The translations under genes and the position numbers were made by a program. A stretch of DNA of 64,000 bases, from the NCBI RefSeq assembly GCF_051622035.1, contig NC_135359.1:21920001-21984000 (forward strand). Reading direction: 5' to 3'. Below the pieces are notes generated by a model, which made no database searches, was not told the origin of the DNA, and saw nothing but the letters and a program-made list of their open reading frames with translations. This document shows positions 9,655 through 20,462 of this stretch, in pieces; within the stretch, counting starts at the first letter, position 1, and each line of letters starts with the position of its first letter. This DNA is from Arctopsyche grandis. Its lineage: Eukaryota > Arthropoda > Insecta > Trichoptera > Hydropsychidae.

Positions 9655-10826
9655 GGTTTGCTACAAATCGCTGCAAACGACGTGGCTGCATGAATGCATG
9701 CAGCGAAATTTGCGAATGCTTGAATTTAAGAATGTCCGAAAGACGACATATTCATTGGGTTGCGCAGATGACATTTCGATGTACATTGATGATTGGCAAT
9801 TATTAAAATTGTTCATAGTAAAATCGTTTATTTTATCGAGGTAAGCCAGTTATCAATAGAATTTTTGTTATTAATCCACAAGAAGAGTCGAAATATGATT
9901 TTTCTAAATGGAATTTTATTTAATTCTCATATAAAGACAATTTAATATATTATCCCTATTAATTCAATTCAGATTCGTGTAAATACTAGTACGATCTTTT
10001 AGCTCGCGATTTTACTGATTTAAAATTCAGCAAACTTCCAATTAACCCTTTTAAACGAAAACAAAAAATAGTATGGCCAGAACACTATCCCAATAAACAT
10101 GTTTCAATAGAAAATAATATAAAATAGTATTAACAGTGGGAAAAAAATCCAAATGAAAATACGTACTTTTGACTTTTGATTTGAACTGGACGACTACTTA
10201 GAGAGATTTGAAAGCTGAAAAGTACTGAAAATGAAAGAAAGGTTTGCTACAAATCGCTGCAAACGACGTGGCTGCATGAATGCATGCAGCGAAATTTGCG
10301 AATGCTTGAATTTAAGAATGTCCGAAAGACGACATATTCATTGGGTTGCGCAGATGACATTTCGATGTACATTGATGATTGGCAATTATTAAAATTGTTC
10401 ATAGTAAAATCGTTTATTTTATCGAGGTAAGCCAGTTATCAATAGAATTTTTGTTATTAATCCACAAGAAGAGTCGAAATATGATTTTTCTAAATGGAAT
10501 TTTATTTAATTCTCATATAAAGACAATTTAATATATTATCCCTATTAATTCAATTCAGATTCGTGTAAATACTAGTACGATCTTTTAGCTCGCGATTTTA
10601 CTGATTTAAAATTCAGCAAACTTCCAATTAACCCTTTTAAACGAAAACAAAAAATAGTATGGCCAGAACACTATCCCAATAAACATGTTTCAATAGAAAA
10701 TAATATAAAATAGTATTAACAGTGGGAAAAAAATCCAAATGAAAATACGTACTTTTGACTTTTGATTTGAACTGGACGACTACTTAGAGAGATTTGAAAG
10801 CTGAAAAGTACTAAAAATGAAAGATA
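9655..10826. repeat. Tandem duplication, two 586-bp copies
   Basis: Copy 1 (9655-10240) and copy 2 (10241-10826) follow directly. Reading them side by side I found one substitution near the end (AGTACTGAAA versus AGTACTAAAA) and a junction change. No gene is recognisable in the unit. Each copy contains the palindrome GCATGAATGCATGC. Confidence 0.9.
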
Positions 10827-11498
10827 AAATACCCGACTATAGATTCCAATATTCATTTTGAACAGGAAATTGTCAGATTTTGAGACATCGACCGAACAAC
10901 ACCAAGATATAGAAAAATCGCGCGATTTAAAAAACATATATCTCCGAATCTCGAGCCAATCAACATATTTTTATTACCAGATTCATGTTCACTGGGCATA
11001 GATCTATAAGAAAAGTCATATCTTGTCTCTGAACCAAAAAAAGTCGTCATTTGTCGAACAGTGTTATAGTCGACAAAATCCAGCCTCGCACATTCAAGTA
11101 TAAAACCAAGTCAAGAAATTTGTTTCTCGATACGTACGAGTATGCCAGTGTCAGTGCCACTACGGTGACATGTCTGGCTATAAATGTCTACGTGTATGGC
11201 CACCTTTAAACGCGTTTGAAACATTCGGAAAATATACATTCATAGTTGGACTTAGTACATATGTATATTCAGTTTTACAATACTACTGGGTCATACATAC
11301 ATACATATGTATAATATGTGCATACATATATGAAGGGTCAGATTCTAAAACCGGATAACTGCATTTTGCGATTTTTTTGTGGAAAGCATGGCTTTTTTTC
11401 AAACGGTGCAAAACTGTATTCAGATGTGCATGGCTTTACCAAAAAGATCTAACACATATTAATAAAAATTCAGCCATGGTGAGTTTTTGAATGTTTGT
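10827..11498. other. AT-rich non-coding stretch
   Basis: Short open frames show no recognisable similarity. I see no terminal repeats or tails that would define an element. Confidence 0.3.
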
Positions 11499-11601
11499 AT
11501 ACAACATAAAAGCAAACTAATGGTAGGCAATAAATACATACATTGTGTCGCTTTTGTTGCCTGCCATTAGGAAATTGTATAAGTTTGCTTTTATATTGTA
11601 T
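11499..11601. repeat. 103-bp hairpin (candidate tiny MITE)
   Basis: ATACAACATAAAAGCAAACT (11499-11518) and the complement of 11582-11601 differ at one base. An inner pair TAATGGTAGGCAA / TTGCCTGCCATTA lies within, with one mismatch. A small fold-back element is most likely; a structured RNA gene is less likely because the stem has a large asymmetric bulge. Confidence 0.55.
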
Positions 11602-11814
11602 CAAAAAAGTTTCGAGAAGTTATTACTCGAGCTGGTTAGATCCTTTTTGAAGAACTACGTACGAATATAATACATATCATATAATATTAAAAAAAAATCG
11701 ATTTAGTATTTCATTGAACGACTACACACGTACATATTTTTCGATGTAAATTTTAATTAAATATGGAACTACATATGTACATAATTGATCGTATACGAAT
11801 ATGTCCAAAGGTAT

Positions 11815-12199
11815 TGTTACGTACGCCGCGGATTGAGCGAATTGCACTTAGACCAACGGATATCTGTTATCGGACTAACTAAGCGCTTGCACTTACTTCC
11901 AAGGATTATATCTGGACTCTAAGTGCATTTAGGCTAAACAATGACCGTTATTAGTTATTTCTCAGAATCGGTACGGGGAGACCCAATGTCGTGGAAATAC
12001 ATATCCGAATACGTGACTATACAACAGGTAAACAGATTAGGCGTCCTGAGAGATCTACCCTTTATAAGGCGGTACGTAGGCGATATCATGTCATTCTGGA
12101 CTGAGCAGTAACAGTGCGTGTATCTCCTTAATCATCAATAAATGCTGTGATACGACTGTTGGCCTTTTACTTGGATCCTCCACTCACCCCTACGCAACA
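11815..12199 (+). mobile_element. Solo LTR, 385 bp (Ty3/Gypsy-like)
   Basis: It begins TGTTACGTACGCC and ends CCTACGCAACA, with TG...CA ends and short imperfect inverted termini (TGTT-CG / CG-AACA). Flanks are GTAT at 11811-11814 and 12200-12203, a 4-bp duplication. A TATA box (TTTATAAGG, 12061) and an AATAAA signal (12137-12142) are in LTR order (U3, R, U5). No internal region or second LTR is adjacent, so it is a recombination-derived solo LTR. Confidence 0.75.
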
Positions 12200-12356
12200 G
12201 TATTTTAAGTAAAAGCCATTATTGAAAGTTTATTGAAATTAGCTTCACTTGAAGTTGAATCAATCTAACTGAAAAAAAAATTACGTAAATAATATAATAT
12301 TTACATATGTCGTGTAAATATTATATTATATGTACGATTATATATACATACATACG

Positions 12357-12475
12357 AGTGGCGTGTCGTGAAAATCTCTGTTTTTGTCACACAGCTTTAC
12401 TTACGTGTGCGCGAGTAGGATACAAAGGAACTCGGTACGACGTCACCTAGTCCCCTTGTATCACTAATAAATCAT
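12357..12475 (+). mobile_element. Fragment related to the hAT MITE at 4893
   Basis: GAGTGGCGTGTCGTGAAAAT, then TTTTTGTCACACAGCTTTAC and GTGTGCGCGAGTAGGATAC, aligns with 4893-4955 with scattered differences. The opposite terminus is not visible, so it is partial; the LINE fragment begins right after it. Confidence 0.5.
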
Positions 12476-12902
12476 TATCTATAGCTGCTCACTGTCCACT
12501 GCTGGATGAGGGCCTCTCCAACACGATTCCACTTGTCTCTGTTTTGCGCAACTCTCATCCATCTCACCCCACACATTTTCCTAATTCGTCTACCCATCCA
12601 CCCTGGGGTCTTCCATTCACCCTTTTGCATTCTCTCGGGTATCATTCGAGTACTTTTTTTGTCCACATTTCGTCCATTCTTCTAGCCGCGTGGCCCGCCC
12701 ATTGCAATTTCAATCTCTTCACTCTATTCACTACTCTCGACATACTTCTCACCCACGTATTCCGTTTCTTGTCTTTCCTCGATATACCAAGCACACAGCG
12801 TTCTATATTTCTTTGAGTGCAATGGACTTTATGTGGCATCTTGGAGTTCAATGTCCAAGTTTCGCATCCATACTTCATCATTTTGCAAAACGCAGTGATC
12901 AA
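12475..12902 (-). pseudogene. LINE reverse transcriptase C-terminus, frameshifted
   Basis: On the minus strand, MMKYGCETWTLNSKM (about 12840-12880), then KRLKLQWAGHAARRMDE, then after a frameshift near 12650 IPERMQKGEWKTPGWMGRRI and WNRVGEALIQQW. This is the widespread insect LINE C-terminal pattern (YGCETWTL ... WAGHVARM ... RPQxRW). It is 5'-truncated and inactive. Homologous pieces occur at 14150-14509 (+) and about 51270-51500 (-). An RTE-like clade is my best guess. Confidence 0.7.
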
Positions 12903-13480
12903 AGATCATTTTCTTCAGACAGAGTGGCATTTTTGATTTAAAAGCAAAACGCGCAGGCGCACGCACGCACACACACAAACACACACATATATATGTTTTT
13001 GAAACATCGGCAAAATAGAACATGTCACCGGCAAAAGGTCTCAAAGGGACGAAATAGGTCAATTACGAATTTAATTGACTGCTCTCGTTTTTATCAAAAA
13101 TTTTCGTCGTCGTCTTCATTAGTCTTTTCGCAATTTCTCTGAATGTTTTTTCAAACAGGTAATATTATATAAAGGAAAATTTCAGCATTGTCTGAAAGCG
13201 ACTTGTCCACGGTGAAATTCGTTATTAGTCCGCCTCTGATTGGGTTGTTCGATTTTGCCGTATGGGCTTCGTGGATACCTACCTAGTAATGAAACGCAAA
13301 ATCCAATGTGATTATTGTAATATGTAAATTTAAATTTTTAGACACGAAGCAGTGACCTAAATCGTTTACTCATTCGAGTTTGCTGAGCATGTAAATGGAA
13401 ATAGAATTCGTTGATTCAGCTCTATATTTCAGAAGGCGAAATGTAGAAATATACGTATATATGTATGTATATACGTATAT
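12903..13480. other. Non-coding stretch with CA-rich microsatellite
   Basis: A (CA)n-type run at about 12957-12990 follows the LINE fragment. The remainder is AT-rich with no identifiable feature. Confidence 0.4.
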
Positions 13481-13690
13481 GTATCCAGCACCAGAGATTG
13501 GTTGCGTCAATGCTAATCACCAAGAGGTTGCCGGGCCCAAGCCCCAGCTTGACCGCGATTGAAAATAATTTATTCAAAAGTATTTCTGTAGAACTGCTGG
13601 TCAGACTTGGATATTTGTGACTCCAATTCGATCGTTTTCTACCAGAGTTTGATTTCAATGTTGAAACAGTTTTAAATACAACGGTGTCTG
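13481..13690 (+). mobile_element. tRNA-derived SINE, copy 2
   Basis: CCAGCACCAGAGATTGGTTG, CACCAAGAGGTTGCCGGG, then TATTTCTGTAGAACTGCTGG and ACCAGAGTTTGATTTC. It shares order and wording with the copy at 17317, with a degraded A box. Confidence 0.6.
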
Positions 13691-14149
13691 TAACCAATAA
13701 TTGTAAAAATTTTATAAATTCAGGTACACCTTATTCAAGAAATAGAAATACACGCCTTTTATTAGTACGAATCTTGAGATGAAAACACTGCACTGTGTGC
13801 ATACTACGACCGAAAGAGTTATTGATAGCTGTTTACGTATACTATTATACAGACGGTATTGATTTACAAATTTAATATTGTCAAAAGCCTGACATTGGAT
13901 TTATGTCACTATAAATCGTAAATTAATTGGTTAGAGGTTCCTAGCGTCTGGATTATACTCTGCTGAATTCTAGTATTAAACGTAATCCGTCTATGATGAA
14001 ATTTGAAGAGAAGCCAATAAAACGTCAAAATGTCAACTTCACAAACCAAAAATATTTTATAAATTAGAATTCATTCCAATTGAACATAATTGTAACTTGG
14101 ACGTGGTAAAAATAAAATATGCATGTATGTATTTATGTGTTTAATGCAC
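13691..14149. other. AT-rich non-coding stretch
   Basis: No gene, tail or terminal repeat recognised between the SINE and the next LINE fragment. Confidence 0.3.
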
Positions 14150-14525
14150 TCAAAGAGGTATGGAACGCTGATATTTGGCATAATTAGGAGAGATAGGAAA
14201 CGGAATATGTGGGTGAGAAGTATGACGAGGGTGGTTGACATAGTGGAGAGAGTAAATAAATTGAAATGGCAAAGGGCGGATCACGTAGCAAGAAGAATGA
14301 ACGAAATTAAAACAAAACAAGTACTAGAATGGTACCCGAGAGAATGTAAAAGAGTGAAAGGAAAGCCGCAAGAAAGATGGTTAGACGAAATTAGAAAAAT
14401 GTTTGAGGTAAGGTGGATAAGACTTGTGCAAAACAGAAACGAATGGAAGCATTGGAAGCGTGTTGGAGAGGCCTTCATCCAACAGTGGGTGGTAAATGGC
14501 TGTAAATAATGATGATGATGTTGAT
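14150..14525 (+). pseudogene. LINE reverse transcriptase C-terminus
   Basis: The open frame reads GIIRRDRKRNMWVRSMTRVV, KLKWQRADHVARRMNE, VLEWYPRECKRVKGKPQERW and GEAFIQQWVVNGCK before its stop at 14507-14509. It is the same family as the minus-strand fragment at 12475-12902 but with the frame preserved through the end. A (GATGAT)-type tail at 14508-14527 is the likely LINE 3' terminus. It is truncated at the 5' end. Confidence 0.7.
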
Positions 14526-14787
14526 GATATTTATATATGTAAATATACATACACAATGGTCCCTGCACACCAGAGATGTTCGCGCCCGTACTCTGTTTCT
14601 ACTTGTAACTGTAAGTATCCTAACATCTTAATGAACTCGCCTCTATCTGTGGCCTTTGATCTTCTTAACATTCTTGCGATTCATGTTGGTATTTTCAACG
14701 ATTCTTATTGTTTAATTTTTCTTAATTATCGCCTTTTATGTTCAGAGATATCTACATATGTATATTGTATTCTATGTTCTGTTGTTT

Positions 14788-15492
14788 AATGAGATGGGCA
14801 CCTCACATTGAGGCAGCGAAATGCAAAGCGATGCGGGGTATATCCTCAATATATCCAATATTTAATCGCCATAGTTCTTTATCAACGCTAAATAAAATAA
14901 AATTATATCGCGCGCTCATATTACCATTATTAACCTATGCTTCACCTGTATGGAATAACGCCTCGAATACTAACCTTTCCAAGCTCCAAGTAATACAAAA
15001 TAAATCCCTAAAAATAATTTATAATACACCCATATATACTAACCTGAAAAAACTGCATGCCATATAAAATATTCCGTTTGTTACAGACATTACTAACAAA
15101 CTAACCAGTAGATTCTATGACAGAATCACTAATAACCATACTAACACACTTGTGAAGAGTCTCGGTGATCAAAATGTCTATACCCTTCAGGTATAAACAC
15201 AGATTACCTAAACACAATCTGCTTTAGATCATCGACTTTAGAGAATCTTTAATTAATATTATGTATTAGATGTATTATGAACATTTATAAGGATTGTAAA
15301 TAGGTTTTTGAGCTCTTTTTCCTATTATGCTTTAGATTAACATTAGAATAATATAATACTGTGATTACTAACCAAATTAAATTAAATTGTAAAATAGAAA
15401 ATGATCAGTAGATCAGTAGCTATTAAAATAAATATAAGATGTATTGTGAACATAATTTCGTAATAATAAAAAGCATTTAAAAATCAATCAAA
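14788..15492 (+). mobile_element. 5'-truncated Jockey-like LINE with 14-bp target duplication
   Basis: ATGTTCTGTTGTTT occurs at 14774-14787 and again at 15493-15506. Between the copies are the end of ORF2, a 3' UTR of about 290 bases and an A-rich tail (AATAATAAAAAGCATTT). This is the footprint of target-primed reverse transcription with 5' truncation. Confidence 0.85.
14791..15196 (+). pseudogene. Jockey-like ORF2 C-terminal fragment
   Basis: WAPHIEAAKCKAM, then KIKLYRALILPLLTYASPVW (a Jockey-clade landmark) and LSKLQVIQNKSLKIIYN. An in-frame TAA at 15065-15067 interrupts it; the same frame continues NIPFVTDITNKL and YDRITNHTNTLVKSL to the natural end at 15196. A single nonsense mutation is the only defect in the retained part. 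Confidence 0.8.
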
Positions 15493-15506
15493 ATGTTCTG
15501 TTGTTT

Positions 15507-16131
15507 GAAAAATTGTTAGTACTTATGTAAGAAAATAATCTAATCATATGTGTCGCCTTAAGGTAATTCCTATATGGCACATATGATTTATGTACATATG
15601 TGTGTATGTATGTAATAAAATATGTATACATTGACGTAAATGAGAAAGTGAATGAAAAAAATTTAAGGTAGCGTGAAAATGGTATAATTGGAGGTACAAC
15701 GCGACAAAGTAATAAAAGAAAATGGGATTGCAGCAAGAAAAAGTTAATGGTTCCGAGAACTCATTAGAACTAATTGGTAGACTCTGATATATTATAGTAA
15801 ACAAGACAAGTTCAATTGAAACTCGCTGTCTATATAAATATAATGTTATAAATATTCTACACCTATTAATTCATTTAATTTTATGCTATTAAAAATATAT
15901 ATTATGAAATTGTATACATAATATAAATACAGAGCAAAAACAAATAAGTTTTACGGATTTTTACATGCAAAATAAATTGGTTTATACGAAATATTATATA
16001 CATTTTGTAATAAAAAGAATACAATGAAGTTGGCCAAAATTTTAATGACCAAAACTTCATTGATATTTAATGTATTATTTGAAAACAAAATTTTGATCTT
16101 ATATCCATACATATGTATGTAGTGCAAAAAT
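15507..16131. other. Non-coding stretch with a LINE-3'-like stem-loop
   Basis: AATCATATGTG ... CACATATGATT (about 15541-15590) folds around GTCGCCTTAAGGTAATTCCT and resembles the stem-loop in the LINE 3' end at 4017-4051. The remaining sequence is AT-rich and featureless. Confidence 0.4.
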
Positions 16132-16388
16132 TCTAATGTATATGTAATTTCAAAAGAGACTTTGTATGTAAGGTTTTGGTGGGAGAATCAAGAAAAAACC
16201 TTTATTTATGTACATATATTGTTTGCTATCGATATTTCGTCTTGGAAAATAGTGCCACGAGCATTTAGCGCCATCTACTGAAAATTAATTTAATTAATAA
16301 ATTAATTTTTATATTGTTTATATGTAGGTAGAAAGGTAGTCTTTACTTATAATACACCCGATGAACTTTTAATCGGGTCTATCACTAG
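16132..16388 (+). mobile_element. Helitron-like element, copy 2
   Basis: It starts TCTAATGTATATGTAATTTC, shares AAAGAGACTTTGTATGTAAG with copy 1 and ends with the hairpin CCCGAT ... ATCGGG followed by CTATCACTAG and a T. The hairpin 10 bases before CTAG is as expected for a Helitron 3' end. The base before the 5' TC is T rather than A. Confidence 0.6.
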
Positions 16389-17316
16389 TATTAAATAAAA
16401 TATGAAGTTGTAATGGTAAAAATATTAATTATATACATATTGCTGGATATGATTTGAGGAATTAAGTCCATATATGGAAAAATGAAAATGAAACGTTCAT
16501 CATGTCTTATGTAAATTTATAAAATAATGAAATTATTTTGCATTATAAATGAGCGTTTGCGTTATAGATTATGGCAAATATAACATGTAATATAATAAAA
16601 TTATTTTATTTACATCTATGTAATTTCCATAATAGTATAAACAAAGTAATCGTGATCTAAACAATGTAATTAATAATTTAAATTCAATGCAATAAATTAT
16701 TGTTAATTATATAGTATTCTCATACCAGATGACATAATAATGTATGGTCATAAAACACACACTATAAATGACCATTTGGTACAAATATATAATTTAAACA
16801 GGAAATAGTTCAGAAGGAAAAAAAAAATTTGAATAACAGAATTGTCAAAATGACTGTTTCTCCAAGAAACTGATGGGGAAAAATTGTAGTAAAATTCATA
16901 CAAATACAGAAAGAGTGTATAAATTCACCATTTAAGCAAAAATTGTGCAGCCAGACCTCGTCGACTCAACAGCTGTGTTATCAAATTAAAATATGTAAAC
17001 AATTAATTCCATTGAATAAACAGTCTTGTTCCGAACATTGAATTAAAATGCAGATTTAAATCTTCATTTGCGAGAAGTTCACGAATAAGATGATAACCAA
17101 ACGATTGACATTTTAGACCTACATACACAGTTTTGCAAAATAAATTGAATATGTAAATTTGTGAATCTTTTTTGTACAATATAAAAGCCAACCAATGTAG
17201 TTTGGTAACAAAATACACACAATGTAACATTTTCCGTTGTAAATTCACAATTATGTTAGATAAGAAAAGATTTATGAAATTGCATATTTCGAAATATCAT
17301 TAGTTAGGTCTACATA
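16389..17316. other. AT-rich non-coding stretch
   Basis: Very AT-rich, with no supported gene or repeat boundary. Small frames show no known motif. Confidence 0.3.
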
Positions 17317-17553
17317 TTAGCCAGCAATATATCACGGTAATTGCGTTAATGCTAACCACCAAGAGGTTGCCGGGTTCGATCACTAGGTTGACCTGGATTG
17401 AAAAGAATTTATTCAAAAGTATTTCTGTAGTACTGCTGGTCAGACTTGGATATTTGTGACTCCAAGTCGATTGTTTCCTATCAGAGTTCGTCAATTTATC
17501 TGATTTCATTGTTGAAACGGTTCCTCATCAAATTGGCAAAAATCATCATACCC
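17317..17553 (+). mobile_element. tRNA-derived SINE, copy 3 (most complete)
   Basis: AGCCAGCAATATATCACGG, then GCTAACCACCAAGAGGTTGC and GGGTTCGATCAC (B box), TTTCTGTAGTACTGCTGGTC, and the 3' part ATCTGATTTCATTGTTGAAA ending AATTGGCAAAAATCATCAT. Head, body and tail are all present. Confidence 0.7.
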
Positions 17554-17696
17554 ACTATTTGAATACGATTTCAAAATTTACAATCTATAAATTTAAATAT
17601 GCATAAGTTCAATATCATAGGTGTCGCTCAGGGGCAAAACGTAATGGAAACGTGGGAAAATATAAATTTTATGAATATATGGATAATAAAATGTAA

Positions 17697-17879
17697 CTAG
17701 GCATGCCAAATTACTCAACTTTTTTAGTACTCGGGTAGTACAAGTACCAAATTAAGTAAGGATTTATTGTTTTAGTTGAATTTATTGTTAGTCTTGCAAA
17801 TTTCTTGTATCCATCCTTACTTAAATAGGTACTCGTACTACCCGAGCATTAAAAGAGTCGAATAATTTGGCATCCCAAG
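17697..17879. mobile_element. MITE, 183 bp, with inverted arms of about 65 bp
   Basis: Left CTAGGCATGCCAAATTACTC and inverted right CTTGGGATGCCAAATTATTC continue as arms that both contain CTCGGGTAGTAC and end in AAGTAAGGAT. No clear target duplication is visible, so the superfamily is not assigned. Confidence 0.7.
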
Positions 17880-17939
17880 TTGCAACGTTCAAACAAAGAA
17901 GTATTTTAGAATTTGATTGTCATATTCTTCTTTTTTTAC

Positions 17940-18380
17940 ATATTCTTAGTATCTTGTCTGCATCCGGACGTTGGCGACTACCTCGTTGATTATTCGTAGA
18001 TAGCCGCATCGGTCTTCAGCGGCTTGGAACATCTAATCGGCGCTCATATCAGTCCACATGCGCCGATGCGCATGTTTCAAAGCCAAGACAACTTCTTCCT
18101 GCCAATCCATTTTCTTCCTTCTATGTTTCCCATGGTTTTTGGACCCCCGATCATACATATGTCCAAGGTATTCCATCTTTCTCCGCTTGACAGAAACAAA
18201 TTTCCTTACTCTTCCTATCATGCTGAGGACAGCTTCATTGTTGCTTGTTTTGGTCCATGAGATCTTGAGCATACGCCTGCAGACCCACATCTCAAAAGCT
18301 TCGAAGTGGCTGATCATCTTGGTCTTCAGAGATCACGTTTCGCATCCATACGTGTACGAAGATTGAGATGCTTGTTTGTA
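17940..18380 (-). pseudogene. LINE reverse transcriptase C-terminal fragment, second family
   Basis: On the minus strand: FEAFEMWVCRRMLKISWTKT, NNEAVLSMIGRVRK, KRRKMEYLGHMYDRG and HRRKKMDWQEEV. This matches the insect LINE pattern FEMWxYRRMLxIxWTxxVxN ... KxxYxGHxxR. Upstream, RDHVSHPYVYED-like sequence on the other strand marks the antisense of the same element. It is truncated on both sides. Confidence 0.65.
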
Positions 18381-18486
18381 AGCGCCGCCTTATTATATTA
18401 GGAAATAGTTTAACATAACACATGAGTATAGTGGCAACAACTCCATGAAATTGCTTTTTGTAATATGAATTAAAAAATATATTATA

Positions 18487-18676
18487 CTAGTGGTTCTACC
18501 CGGCTTCGCTCGATATTTGTAATATAAATCGCTTAAACATGACTAATCTAATAGTAAACATTTCATTCAATTTATTTGAACATTCATTTGTTCTTTTATT
18601 ATTAAATTTAACGTCACGGATTCTACGAACCAAAACTTACATACATATAAAGTATCTTTCGAAATTATATATTAGA
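18487..18676 (-). mobile_element. Helitron-like element, copy 3 (190 bp)
   Basis: On the minus strand it starts TCTAATATATAATTTCGAAA and ends GAGCGAAGCCGGGTAGAACC then ACTAG. The flanking bases are A (5') and T (3'). Confidence 0.65.
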
Positions 18677-18989
18677 TATGTTAGTACTATGGCATATTCT
18701 AATTACATTTACAATTATATTGTACAAGAAAGATTCTACATAACCTTTTCAGCAGAAATTCATTTATCAGATAGATGAATTGTAAAAATTAAGCTGAAAC
18801 TTCCTGAAAATGAATGGCGACTTATTGTTTTCTGATGTATTAAATCAGTATTGAGAGTAGCCCTGCCTTAAAACCAAACACACCCTTATAAGGCACACCC
18901 ACATTTTCAACACATATACAATACATTCTGAATGACAATTTAGTTTGAAAGCCTACAATTATAATTGGATGGTGAAATAGATATGATAC

Positions 18990-19176
18990 CTTTTTCTTTG
19001 AAGAGTTGCTTATAGTCACCGAGCTGGTTCTGGTCCAGCCAAACGTCGGCTTCAGTGCGACCCGTGTGCAGGGCGGCTGCCCACACCCGGACCAGGACAG
19101 CCGACACCAGGGCGGAGAGAAGCGCCCCCACGGCCACCCGGAGCCGCCCCCGCCCCAGCAGCCGCCCCACACTCAT
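18990..19176 (-). CDS. First coding exon of a membrane protein, possibly AREL1-like
   Basis: From the ATG at 19176 the minus strand encodes MSVGRLLGRGRLRVAV, a hydrophobic segment (about residues 11-35, ALLSALVSAVLVRVWAAAL), then RTEADVWLDQNQLGDYKQLF and KEK. A donor (AAAAAG then GTATCA) ends the exon at 18990. An alternative ATG at 19206 adds ten Gly/Arg-rich residues. A signal anchor followed by a VWLDQNxLGDYKxLF segment recalls the N-terminus of insect AREL1-type HECT E3 ligases, which is recollection, not a search result. The exon is CpG-rich, unlike its surroundings. Later exons were not found in 1-18989. Confidence 0.5.
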
Positions 19177-19206
19177 GCGCCCCCGCCCCCGCCCCCAACC
19201 AAGCAA

Positions 19207-20270
19207 CTGTCAATCTGACAGATACGCCAACCCTTCGCCAAACAGCACTACCAACTTCATTCACTCTCCTCTCTATAAACCACTGTCACCAACTCATAAT
19301 CAAAATACTATGAATAACTCTCTACATAATACGATATTATGTTGACATCGTCATATTAAATGTACAACGTATGTAACAATAATACACTTAACGCTAAGGT
19401 TAAATAAAAATCTGAATTATGAAAAAATTTCCATTCACATATCTACTAAAAAATTTCATATCCCTTTTGTTCTTCAATGCCTTTAATCTTCCATTTGCCG
19501 ATGGATGGTATATATATACATGTACATTTACCCAATGTTGCACTACATATGTATATAAAATCAACGGGTACAAGTTATTTGAAAAGGTAATAATACAATA
19601 TGTTGGAATGTCTTAAAATTATAATTCAATAAAAAAATCAATATCATACAACACAACAAAGATTAGGAATTATAAATTGACAAATTGCTATACAAGGAAT
19701 TCTCAACTTTCATACTAGTTGACCGCAAAATCCTACCCATTCTTCAAATCAAAGAAAAAACACATTGCTGAGAACTTGACAGTTAAGAAAATTAATGATG
19801 TTTTTATTGAATTGATGTTTTTGGAAACAAATATTTTCAAACAGTTTTTTTCTATTGCTCCATTTTAGTATGTATGTATGTATATTTAGGAACCATTTAT
19901 GTATGAAAGTTGAAGATTCATTGTATATTTACAGTATACATGTGATATGTATTTGAAAATCCTACGAAAAATTTAAGTAATATTACAAGGCATCATCATC
20001 TGCGTTTCAGCCAAAGGTAAATCAACTAAAATTCCTATAACTACGTATTATACATTTTCATTGTATGCAAATGCATGCATATTACATATAGAAGTATAAA
20101 CAAAAGTGCACAACTTGCATTAGGAAAACGTGTCGTTTCAATGTATGTATACTGGTAAGACTTTGTGTCATAAGTTCACAATAATGAGGTGACAAAATTG
20201 TAAAAAGAGTCGCTATAAGCTAATATGTATCTATTCGTAATTCTGGTAGATATAGAGCAGATTTCAATCA
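19207..20270. other. Region between the AREL1-like exon and the Prx5 stop
   Basis: It must hold the promoter/5' leader of the minus-strand gene to its left and the 3' UTR of Prx5. A TTTATT at 19803-19808 (AATAAA on the minus strand) is a candidate Prx5 polyadenylation signal. No other gene is supported. Confidence 0.4.
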
Positions 20271-20462
20271 TTAGACTTTTAATTTATCGGCAAGAGAACA
20301 AGACAAGCCAGTGTTGTCGGGTTCTACATTGAGACTCTTTACAACTCCATTGTCTACTACCATTGAGTAGCGTTTTGAACGTTTCCCACCTAATGGCGGT
20401 AGATTGATTGTTAAATCTACAGCATCTGCGAACAATCCGAGAGGATCAGCCAACATTCGTAC
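20271..20462 (-). CDS. Prx5: Prx5 exon 3 (residues 120-182 and stop)
   Basis: Acceptor ATTATTTCAG lies before GTACGAATG. It encodes VRMLADPLGLFADAVDL, LPPLGGKRSKRYSMVVDNG and the resolving-cysteine segment, with a TAA at 20273-20271. Confidence 0.95.
   Translation of the reverse strand, partial: VRMLADPLGLFADAVDLTINLPPLGGKRSKRYSMVVDNGVVKSLNVEPDNTGLSCSLADKLKV

Noticed and set aside
18840-19264. Other Gly/Pro-rich frames around the 18.99-kb exon
   Set aside because: They are alternative frames of the same CpG-rich exon; only the frame with the signal anchor and a usable donor makes sense.
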